From Candidatus Leptofilum proximum (GTDB lineage: Bacteria; Chloroflexota; Anaerolineae; Promineifilales; Promineifilaceae), in the NCBI GenBank assembly GCA_016710325.1, contig JADJXK010000002.1, forward strand, positions 4,712,001 to 4,776,000: a stretch of DNA of 64,000 nt, read 5' to 3'. The notes under the pieces are model-generated. The model was given only the letters and a program-made list of their open reading frames with translations. It made no database searches and was not told where the DNA came from. Every line of letters starts with the position of its first letter. Position 1 is the stretch's first letter. A program made the position numbers and the translations under genes. Positions 16,437 through 23,971 of the stretch are shown here, in pieces.

Positions 16437-17300
16437 GATTAAAGTTTGACGTTTGGAAGAGAATCATTCCGCGCCACCTCGCCCCATGCTGTTCCTTACC
16501 TGGGCGAGACAGGCGGCGCATAGACCGTTCTGCAAGCCAGGATTCTTTCCCGCCCGTCCCGCCCCGACCTGCTGCCTCAATGTCCGGTTGGTGCTGCCCG
16601 GCGGCTCAGGTTGGCTCGTGTGACAACTCAACTTGACTATGGCGACAACTCAACTTGACTTTTGTGACAACTCAACTTGACTTTTGTGACGACTCAACTT
16701 GACTTGTGCGACAACTCAACCTGACTTTTGTGACAACTCAACTTGACTTTTGTGACAACTCAAGTTGATCTTCCTGGCGCATGACATTAAACCCTGATTG
16801 ACTGACAGATTTAATCTTTTTCACTGATGACTACAACGAATTGAAGTAAACAACGAATTTTTTCTCTGGCAGATTTAATTCGTTAATTACTAAAATTCGC
16901 TGTAGCCTTCCCCAAAATAAGAGAGGGCGAGGCGGAAGTTATGTACTTGGCTTTGAGGTTCAGTATCTTTGCCTATTTTAGGGGTTTGGCCAGGAAAGCG
17001 ATAACCCGGTAATTGCGTGTCTGCGTTCCTGATTGCTCATCATTGTCTCAAAGTGGCACCGTTAGATCGTTTGTTACCTGGCCAGTTTACCCTGTAACTA
17101 TCCTTGAAAACTGTTGGCTTGCCCGTGTCCTTTCTGGTATCTTTTGCCCGCAAACTTTGCCAGCTTTTCCCGGAAAAATTCACCACCTCTGCGGTGGCTA
17201 GCGCCGGAACAAGACAAAGCACAGCACATTACGCAAATTGCGCCCAGATTTAATCCGCGTTTAACCGCGTTCATCCGCGGCCTACTTTCGAAGGAGTGGT
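16437..17300 (+). other. Non-coding spacer with repeats before hsdM
   Basis: About 860 bp without a convincing gene. 16443-16620 is GC-rich and partly self-complementary (for example CTCGCCC with GGGCGAG near 16477-16507). 16622-16775 is a tandem repeat listed separately. The following A/T-richer part contains two related words (CAGATTTAAT near 16805 and 16870). The end (17247-17283) carries the word AATCCGCGTTTAACCGCGTT and TTCATCCGCGG, which recurs in altered form at 29066-29096. No ribosomal or transfer RNA gene was seen. Confidence 0.6.
16622..16775 (+). repeat. Seven-copy 22-bp tandem repeat
   Basis: Seven consecutive 22-bp units begin at 16622, 16644, 16666, 16688, 16710, 16732 and 16754. 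The core of each is GACAACTCAACTTGACT, with small substitutions (GACGACT in unit 4, CAACC in unit 5, CAAGTTGAT in the last). The array is non-coding and has no CRISPR-like spacers. Each core holds a quasi-palindrome (TCAACTTGA). Repeats of this sort can be multiple protein-binding sites, for example the multiple end repeats of IS21-type elements, but no istA/istB genes are nearby. Confidence 0.9.
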
Positions 17301-18824
17301 ATGACCCCAACCAGCATCAATCAGGACGAAATCAACGGCATCCTCTGGAAAGCGTGCGACACCTTCCGGGGCACCATCGACCCCTCCGAGTACAAGAATT
17401 ACATCCTCGTTATGCTCTTCCTCAAATACATCAGCGATGTGTGGCGCGACCATTACGCCCAGCTCCAGGCCAAATACGGCGACGACGAAGCGCGCATCCA
17501 TCGGCAGCTGCGCTACGAGCGTTTTGTGCTGCCCGCCGGGGCCGATTATTACACCCTGTACAACCAGCGCAACGAGGCCAACCTGGGCGAACTGATCAAC
17601 GAGGCGCTGGAAGCGATTGAAGACGCCAACAAAGAGAAGCTGGAAAATGTCTTCCGCAACATCGATTTCAACAGCGAGGCGGCCCTGGGGCGCACCAGGC
17701 AGCGTAATGCCCGGCTGAAAAATCTGCTGGAAGATTTCCACGACCCCCGGCTCGATTTGCGCCCCTCCCGCATTGGCAGCCTGGACATCATCGGCAACGC
17801 CTACGAATATTTGATTGGCAAGTTTGCCAGCGGCGCGGGCAAAAAGGCGGGCGAATTTTACACCCCGCCGGAAGTGAGCCTGCTGCTGGCCGAACTGCTG
17901 GACCCCCAGCCCGGCGACCGCATCTGCGACCCTGCCTGCGGCTCCGGCTCGCTGTTGATTAAGTGCGCCAATCGCGCCGCCACCGGTAATGGGGCCAACT
18001 ACGCCGTCTACGGCATGGAGGCCAACGGGGCTACCTGGGCGCTGTGCATGATGAACATGTTTCTGCACAACATTAATGTGACCACGGACAACATCAAGTG
18101 GACCGACACGCTGAAGGAGCCGACCCTCACCGAGGACAGCCAGAGCCTGATGCGCTTTAACGTGGTGGTGGCCAACCCGCCCTTCTCGCTGGACAAGTGG
18201 GGCGCGGAAAATGCGGCCAACGACCGCTTCAACCGCTTTCATCGCGGGACACCGCCTACCAGCAAGGGCGATTACGCCTTTTTGAGCCACATGATTGAGA
18301 CCACCTACCTGGACCCAACGCAAAATGGCCGCGTGGGCGTGGTGGTGCCGCATGGCGTGCTGTTTCGCGGTGGGGCCGAGGGCAAGATACGGCAGCAGCT
18401 CATTGAGGAGAATTTGCTGGACGCGGTGATTGGCCTGCCCGCCAACCTCTTTTTTGGCACCGGCATCCCGGCGGCGATATTGATTTTTAAGCGCAACCGC
18501 CGCGACGACGGCGTGCTGTTTATAGATGCCAGCAATGAGTTTGAGCAGGGCACAACGCAAAACGTACTGCGGGATAAAGACCGGCAGCGCATTGTGGCCA
18601 CCTACCAGCAGCGGGAATTTGTGGATAAATACGCCTACGTGGCTGACCGGGCCGAGATTGCCGAAAACGACTACAACCTCAACATTCCCCGCTATGTGGA
18701 CACCTTTGAGGAAGAAGAGCTAGTCGATTTAACGGCTGTGAATGAAGATATTGCCGGTTTGCGTGCAAAACTAAATGTAACCCAAGAACAAATGGAAAAG
18801 TATTTACAGGAGCTGGGGTTGTGA
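17301..18824 (+). CDS. hsdM: Type I restriction-modification system, N6-adenine methyltransferase subunit
   Basis: A 507-residue HsdM. The N-terminal helical domain (EINGILWKACDTFRGTIDP, YILVMLFLKYISDVW) is followed by the methyltransferase domain, with the SAM-binding motif DPACGSGSLLIK near residue 210 and the catalytic NPPFSLDKWG near residue 292. It transfers a methyl group to adenine in the target sequence chosen by HsdS, protecting host DNA. The stop overlaps the hsdS GTG start by 4 bp, as usual in hsdMS operons. No ACGGCCGT word occurs in it, unlike most of the window, consistent with horizontal acquisition. Confidence 0.96.
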   Translation: MTPTSINQDEINGILWKACDTFRGTIDPSEYKNYILVMLFLKYISDVWRDHYAQLQAKYGDDEARIHRQLRYERFVLPAGADYYTLYNQRNEANLGELINEALEAIEDANKEKLENVFRNIDFNSEAALGRTRQRNARLKNLLEDFHDPRLDLRPSRIGSLDIIGNAYEYLIGKFASGAGKKAGEFYTPPEVSLLLAELLDPQPGDRICDPACGSGSLLIKCANRAATGNGANYAVYGMEANGATWALCMMNMFLHNINVTTDNIKWTDTLKEPTLTEDSQSLMRFNVVVANPPFSLDKWGAENAANDRFNRFHRGTPPTSKGDYAFLSHMIETTYLDPTQNGRVGVVVPHGVLFRGGAEGKIRQQLIEENLLDAVIGLPANLFFGTGIPAAILIFKRNRRDDGVLFIDASNEFEQGTTQNVLRDKDRQRIVATYQQREFVDKYAYVADRAEIAENDYNLNIPRYVDTFEEEELVDLTAVNEDIAGLRAKLNVTQEQMEKYLQELGL

Positions 18825-19933
18825 AAACTGGTTGGCCAATAACTAAACTCGGAAATATCGCCGAGTTCAGAAATGGAATCAATTACAACAAAGATAATGC
18901 TGGTGTCGGCATCAAAGTCATTGGAGTTGGCGATTTCCAGAACTATACTTTTCCTCGCTTTGATACTCTAAGCCAAATCAATCCTGAAGGTATTGTTTCA
19001 GATGATGATTATCTTCAAGAAAACGACATTATTTTTGTGCGCTCTAATGGTAATAAAAAGCTTATCGGACGAAGTTTGTTGATAAAAGGAATAAACGAAA
19101 AAGTAACATTTTCAGGATTTACAATTAGATTACGTTTTACTTCAAATGAATTGCTACCAATTTTTTACGCATATCTGTTTCAATCTTCTTTAATCCGTCA
19201 TGCACTGTCTCATCAGGGTGGTGGGACAAATATTTCAAATCTCAATCAGCAAATTCTCAAAAATCTAAATGTTCCTGTCCCCCGACTGGCAGAGCAGCGG
19301 AAGATTGCGGAGATTTTGGGGACGTGGGATGAGGCGATTGCCCAGGTGGCGCAGCTGACTGCCGCCCTGCAGCAGCGCAAAAAGGGACTGATGCAGCGCC
19401 TGCTCACCGGCCAGGTAAGATTTCCAGAGTTTGAGGGTAAACGGCCGGGAAAAAGGGAAACAAAATTTGGAACAATTCCTGCCGATTGGGATTACAAACC
19501 AATTGGAGCAATTGCTAAATCTGTCTCAAAAAAGAACGATAAGGCAAAAGAATTGCCAGTTCTTTCCTGCACCAAATATGATGGTCTTGTTGATTCTCTT
19601 GAGTATTTTGGCAGACAAATCTTCCCGGATGATACTTCAAGCTATAAAGTTGTTTCTCGAAACCAATTCGCTTATGCGACCAATCACATTGAGGAAGGCT
19701 CAATTGGTTATCAAGATCTCTATGAAGAAGCATTGATTAGTCCAATGTACACCGTTTTTCAAACAAATAGCTCAATAAATGACGCTTTTCTCTATCGCGT
19801 TCTGAAAACAGAACTTTACAGACATATTTTCGAGACGCGGACAACTGGAACAGTTGATCGTCGTGGAAGCTTGAGATGGAACGAATTCTCGCAAATCGCT
19901 GTTCCTATTCCTTCTCTACTTTCCGCTAAGTGA
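18821..19933 (+). pseudogene. hsdS: Type I specificity subunit HsdS, 5' part, interrupted by an IS element
   Basis: The fragment (370 codons) starts at GTG 18821. It covers the first target-recognition domain, the central conserved region (AEQRKIAEILGTWDEAIAQ, QQRKKGLMQRLLTGQ) and most of the second target-recognition domain up to FSQIAVPIPSLLSAK. The frame then meets a TGA at the left edge of the insertion sequence. HsdS sets the DNA target of both methylation and cleavage. Truncated HsdS proteins can sometimes dimerise and keep activity, so loss of function is likely but not certain. The 3' fragment is at 21349-21627. Confidence 0.88.
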
Positions 19934-21344
19934 AATGTGACAAAAAAGAAAATTGGTGGCATGTTATTGGTTAAAACCTTCGACCAAAAAGGAAACCAGA
20001 ACATGCCACCAGTAACAGAACCAACAATGTCAGCTCTGATAGCAATTGTAACCAACTTGCCCATTGGCACCAATCTCGCCATGCTCCATTTTTTGTGGAT
20101 GTTGGTCAGCGGTTCCTTGCTAACGCATCGAGGTGCTTTATTTCCAGCCTTGCAATCAACCGGGATTGGCGAAGAGGCGGTGCGACGCGCCTGGGCTGCC
20201 TTGCGCAGTGGGGTGTGGCAAATCAGTGAACTGATCGTCGAGTGGGATAAATACATGCAAGCCCGTCAATGGCAACCTTGTCGTTACGAAGGCTATTATG
20301 CGGTGGCCATTGACACAACCCCGTTCTGGCGGCCCAAACTGCAAGGGTTGGCTTCCAAGTATTATCACAGTGTGGCCGAGAAAGCGTTACCGGCGGTCAT
20401 TTTGGGACTGATTGCACGGGTGGGGCAGGTGAAAGGCAAACGCATCGCTTTGCCCAGCCACATGGTGCGGGTGAATCCGCAAGACCCTGGCGAAGCGGCG
20501 CTCAAGGAATCGTTGCTCAAGAAAGCGGCTCGTGTCCTGGATTTGCTGGAAATCCTGCTGGCCGACGCTGGCTTCAAGCTCAAAGATGTCCACCAGGCCA
20601 AAGTGGCCCGTTACCTGGTCCGCTTGGCCAAAAATGGCACGGCCCGCCGTAACTACATCGCCTACACCCCAGGGCAAAGAGGCGTCAAGCCATCTTACGG
20701 TCGCCGCGTCCGGCCACGGGTGCGAAGCTACAAGGGACGGGAAATCGCCGCGACCCCAGCCGATGCGACCGTCACCTGGCAATTGGCAACAGGCGAGGCG
20801 ATAACCGCTAACGTCTGGTATGACCTGGTGCGCCCTGACGTTCAACCCAGCCCAGAGGCCGACTTGTTTGATATCTATGCCATCAGCGACCCCCGCTATA
20901 AGGACCCTCTTTTGGTGGGCACCAATGTCAAACTGCAAGCGCCGACGGTTCATGCCCTTTACACCGACCGCTGGCCGATTGAGCAATTGCCGCTGGCGGG
21001 CAAGCAAATGGTAGGGGCTCATCGCCAGTTTGTCTTTGCTCAGGAAACTTGTCAACGCTTACCAGAGTTGGTGCTCTTGGCCGGTTCCATTCTGACGGGA
21101 TTGGCAGCCTTGCATCCAACCATCCCAACTGGGTTCTGGGATAGAAATCCCCAACCAACCCCAGGCCGCTTCCGTCGGGCTTTGGCCGGTCTGCCTTTTC
21201 CGCAAAGTTACCCTTTACCAGGGCGACTTCGCCAAAAACCAGCTGTCACGGACCATTTGCCCAAAGGAATTGCCGCCCACCGCAGACAAAAACAAACAGC
21301 GGTGGCTGTTTTGACTTAGCTTTTGGTCTTTTTTGTCACATTTT
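19931..21344 (+). mobile_element. Insertion sequence with perfect 17-bp terminal inverted repeats
   Basis: The left end holds AAATGTGACAAAAAAGA at 19933-19949 and the right end its exact reverse complement at 21327-21343. TAAG is found directly outside both ends (19927-19930 and 21345-21348), which fits a 4-bp target duplication if the element spans 19931-21344; the outermost one or two bases are uncertain. The element carries one DDE transposase gene and is inserted in hsdS. The intact repeats and open transposase frame suggest recent transposition. Confidence 0.88.
20003..21319 (+). CDS. DDE transposase (IS4/IS701-like)
   Basis: The single gene of the insertion sequence. The catalytic triad is visible as AIDTTPFWR (Asp104), LLADAGFKL (Asp188) and DRWPIEQLP (Glu327) when counted from ATG 20003, an arrangement like IS4-superfamily transposases. 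ATG 20003 follows AAAGGA by about 9 nt. Longer in-frame starts exist at ATG 19961 and at GTG 19937, which is inside the inverted repeat. The enzyme would cut and rejoin the element ends. Assignment to a precise IS family would need comparison with ISfinder. Confidence 0.9.
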   Translation: MPPVTEPTMSALIAIVTNLPIGTNLAMLHFLWMLVSGSLLTHRGALFPALQSTGIGEEAVRRAWAALRSGVWQISELIVEWDKYMQARQWQPCRYEGYYAVAIDTTPFWRPKLQGLASKYYHSVAEKALPAVILGLIARVGQVKGKRIALPSHMVRVNPQDPGEAALKESLLKKAARVLDLLEILLADAGFKLKDVHQAKVARYLVRLAKNGTARRNYIAYTPGQRGVKPSYGRRVRPRVRSYKGREIAATPADATVTWQLATGEAITANVWYDLVRPDVQPSPEADLFDIYAISDPRYKDPLLVGTNVKLQAPTVHALYTDRWPIEQLPLAGKQMVGAHRQFVFAQETCQRLPELVLLAGSILTGLAALHPTIPTGFWDRNPQPTPGRFRRALAGLPFPQSYPLPGRLRQKPAVTDHLPKGIAAHRRQKQTAVAVLT

Positions 21345-21348
21345 TAAG

Positions 21349-21627
21349 GTTCTGTCATTGGCAAAAGATTTGCCAACGAATTTTAATTTTTCAATGAAGT
21401 CTTTTTATGTTAATTCTTTAGCGGAAACTAGAGTTCCTTCATTGGCTGAGCAAAACCGGATTGTTGAATTATTCGAAACAGTAGATCACGAGATTGCAGT
21501 TGCCGAGAAGCAACACGTCGCCCTCCAGCAGCAGAAAAAAGGGCTCATGCAGCGCCTGCTCACTGGCCAAATTCGCGTCAACACCGCCCATTTTCCCGGA
21601 AACTCAGAGTTTCCGGGAAAATCTTAA
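21349..21627 (+). pseudogene. hsdS: HsdS 3' fragment downstream of the IS
   Basis: Reading on from the right-hand TAAG, the frame stays open for 92 codons. It encodes SLAEQNRIVELFETVD and QQQKKGLMQRLLTGQI, the second conserved region that closes HsdS proteins. Removing the element and one TAAG joins it in frame to the 5' part. The joined protein would, however, carry about 36 residues (LSAKVLSLAKDLPT through to ETRVPSL) between two PSL motifs, more than is usual at this position. The junction may therefore reflect an earlier recombination as well as the insertion. Confidence 0.8.
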
Positions 21628-21641
21628 CCCAGGAACCACCC

Positions 21642-22565
21642 ATGGCAGACATCAAACTATTCCAAATCACCCCCACGCACGTCACCGAACTCAGCGGCCA
21701 ATCCGTCGCCCTGGAAAAGTCGCTGCAAACCCTCATCGAGCGGCACCTGGACAGCCTGCTCGGCGTCCGCTTCCTGGCCTCGGAGTACAGCACGGGCAAA
21801 AACCACGGCGGCCGTATCGACACCCTGGGCCTCGACGAAAACAACTTCCCCGTCATCATCGAATACAAGCGCACCCTCAACGAAAACGTCATCAACCAGG
21901 GGCTCTTCTACCTCAACTGGCTGCTCGACCACAAGGCCGAATTTGAGCTGATGGTGCTGCGCCGCTTCGGCCCCACCGTCGCCGACCAGATCGAATGGTC
22001 CAACCCCCGCCTGCTTTGCATTGCCGGGGACTTCACCCGCTACGACGAGCACGCCGTGCAGCAAATCAACCGCACCGTCGAGCTCATCCGCTACCGCCGC
22101 TACGGCGACAGCTTGCTTCTGCTGGAAATGGTCAATACCGTTACCCAGGAGCAGCCAGTCGTGGGGCAGACCACAAACGCCAGCCCGGCGTCTGGCGCAA
22201 AAAGCAGCTACAAAACGGTGAGCGAGTTCCTTGAATCGGCCCCCACCGCGCTGCAGGATTTGTTCTACGAGTTAGAGGCGTTTATCACCGCGCTGGGGGA
22301 TGATGTACAGAAAAAGGTGCTCAAGTTCTACTTTGCCTATAAGCGCATCAAGAACTTTGTTTGTGTCGAGGTTCATCCGCAGTCACAAAACCTGCTGGTT
22401 TTTGTCAAGGTCAACCCGGATGAAATCGCCCTGGAAGAAGGCTTCACCCGCGACGTGCGCAGCATTGGCCATTTTGGCACCGGCGATCTGGAAATCCGCG
22501 TGCGCAGCCGTGCCGACCTGGAAAAAGCCAAGCCGCTCATCGCCGCCAGCTACGAAAAGAGCTAA
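21642..22565 (+). CDS. PD-(D/E)xK nuclease-like protein with C-terminal DUF5655
   Basis: The N-terminal half has the restriction-endonuclease fold signature GGRIDTLGLDENNFPVIIEYKR, giving the Asp...Glu-x-Lys active site (about residues 57-76). This resembles DUF91/NucS-type nucleases. The C-terminal third (LQDLFYELEAFITALGD, KRIKNFVCVEVHPQSQNLLVFVKV, FGTGDLEIRV) matches DUF5655. Proteins of this architecture are common beside type I restriction genes. It lies between the broken hsdS and hsdR, transcribed with them. A role as an accessory nuclease or DNA-binding factor of the system is inferred. Confidence 0.85.
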   Translation: MADIKLFQITPTHVTELSGQSVALEKSLQTLIERHLDSLLGVRFLASEYSTGKNHGGRIDTLGLDENNFPVIIEYKRTLNENVINQGLFYLNWLLDHKAEFELMVLRRFGPTVADQIEWSNPRLLCIAGDFTRYDEHAVQQINRTVELIRYRRYGDSLLLLEMVNTVTQEQPVVGQTTNASPASGAKSSYKTVSEFLESAPTALQDLFYELEAFITALGDDVQKKVLKFYFAYKRIKNFVCVEVHPQSQNLLVFVKVNPDEIALEEGFTRDVRSIGHFGTGDLEIRVRSRADLEKAKPLIAASYEKS

Positions 22566-22570
22566 AAACC

Positions 22571-23944
22571 ATGATTGAGGAACGGCCGTCCCAGTTAGCT
22601 GAAGTTGCTGATTTTTTTAGCCGATATCGGGCTGTTCAGGCGCAGGCGGTCGGGCAAAAAGCGGCTGATTTTGCGTCTCGTTTTGCCCGGTTCAAAACCA
22701 GCTTCCAGCAGGTAAAAGGAGCCGCCCAAAAACAAGCCAGAGAGGAAGCGCCTTCCTTCAACCTGTTCACCGTTCTGGGCGTCTCACATTATGAAGTCCG
22801 CACCCACTCAGCTTTTCTGGCCTCTCTGCTGGATCCGGCCGCCAGTCACGGGCAGCAGTATGCCTTTTTAACCAGTTTCCTGAACGTCTGCCAAAAACGG
22901 GATCCAACCTTCCCGCTGCCCAAGGGTGAACTTACCCGCTATGCCTGGCACGTCCAGCGCGAGCGCAGCACCGTCCGCTTTGGCCGGTTAGACATCGTTT
23001 TGTCCTGCTCGGATCTCGGCTATCTCTGCGTCATCGAGAATAAGGTAGGCGCGGGCGAGCAGTACGAACAGCTATCTCGCTACAGCCAATGGCTGGACAC
23101 CCAAGAGGAAGCTTTCACCGACAGGGCGCTGATTTTTCTCACACCCAGAGGGCATGAATCGATCACCAGCGGTGACTATCGGTATTTCCCGCTGTCCTAT
23201 TACGACGATATTGCCCCCTGGCTGGCAGGCATTCTGCCTACCGTTGCGGCCCAAAACTTGAGACATGCCCTCGCCCAATATTTGCAGCTTTGGCAAGCGA
23301 AAGGAGCTTTCTTCATGACCAGCGAAGACCCGATTCTTAACTTTTTAGCGGAACCAGGCAATCTGGAGTTGGCGTTTGAAATATCTGAGGCGTTAAACCG
23401 GCTGGTCATTGAGATGCACGGCGCGTTTTGGCCCGCAGTGAGTGAGGCATTGGCCGAAAAGCTGGAAGGTTCACCCGAGTATAGCGCGTATTGGTCCGTA
23501 GATCCGCCCACCAATGCGTCGCAATATTTTGAAAGCTGGATGAGTTGTGATCTAGTGCCGCAAGGGATAGAGGGGAGGGGGAAACGGCCGTATGCCTCTA
23601 TCATTCTTCAGCAATCCACGGCACGGAGCAATTACTGGCTGCAGTATGGGGTTGTTTTAGCCATGAAGCCCAAGAACGAATACCATGTGGGTCCGCCGCT
23701 AAAGCTATTAGAAGAAAAACTAAACACAATTGGGCTTAGCGCTAACCCACCATGGTGGATAGGCGTGCGCCAACTGCCGTATTATGCGCGTTTGAAAGAA
23801 TTTACCAGCAGAATGGCCACAGACCGCCAGCAGTTCATGGCAGAATTGGTGGGCAACCTGTGGCAGATTTTAGAAACCTGCCACGATGAGATTGTTGCCT
23901 ACAATCAATTTGTTGCCGAAAACAAAGCCTATGAGGCACAGTAG
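22571..23944 (+). CDS. PD-(D/E)xK nuclease superfamily protein (PDDEXK_4-like)
   Basis: A 457-residue protein starting 5 bp after the preceding gene. The N-terminal part includes FNLFTVLGVSHYEVRTHSAF, typical of PDDEXK_4 proteins. The nuclease core is RFGRLDIVLSC followed by YLCVIENKVGAGEQYEQL, giving Asp...Glu-x-Lys. The C-terminal half is a separate alpha/beta region without a name I recognise. Such genes recur in defence islands and inside type I systems as extra effectors. No partner NTPase is present other than HsdR. It contains one copy of ACGGCCGT near each end. Confidence 0.82.
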   Translation: MIEERPSQLAEVADFFSRYRAVQAQAVGQKAADFASRFARFKTSFQQVKGAAQKQAREEAPSFNLFTVLGVSHYEVRTHSAFLASLLDPAASHGQQYAFLTSFLNVCQKRDPTFPLPKGELTRYAWHVQRERSTVRFGRLDIVLSCSDLGYLCVIENKVGAGEQYEQLSRYSQWLDTQEEAFTDRALIFLTPRGHESITSGDYRYFPLSYYDDIAPWLAGILPTVAAQNLRHALAQYLQLWQAKGAFFMTSEDPILNFLAEPGNLELAFEISEALNRLVIEMHGAFWPAVSEALAEKLEGSPEYSAYWSVDPPTNASQYFESWMSCDLVPQGIEGRGKRPYASIILQQSTARSNYWLQYGVVLAMKPKNEYHVGPPLKLLEEKLNTIGLSANPPWWIGVRQLPYYARLKEFTSRMATDRQQFMAELVGNLWQILETCHDEIVAYNQFVAENKAYEAQ

Positions 23945-23971
23945 GGATACCTCCACCCAGCGAGAACAAAA

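Noticed and set aside
16480..16620. RNase P RNA, SRP RNA or tmRNA gene
   Set aside because: None of the invariant segments of these RNAs (for example GAGGAAAGTCCGGGC or the SRP GGAAGGAAGCAG loop) could be found on either strand.
16622..16775. CRISPR array
   Set aside because: The 22-bp units are directly abutting with no unique spacers, and no cas genes are present.
17271..18560. 429-codon open frame antisense to hsdM
   Set aside because: It mirrors the codon pattern of hsdM on the other strand. Its protein is low-complexity with no motif, while hsdM has clear family motifs.
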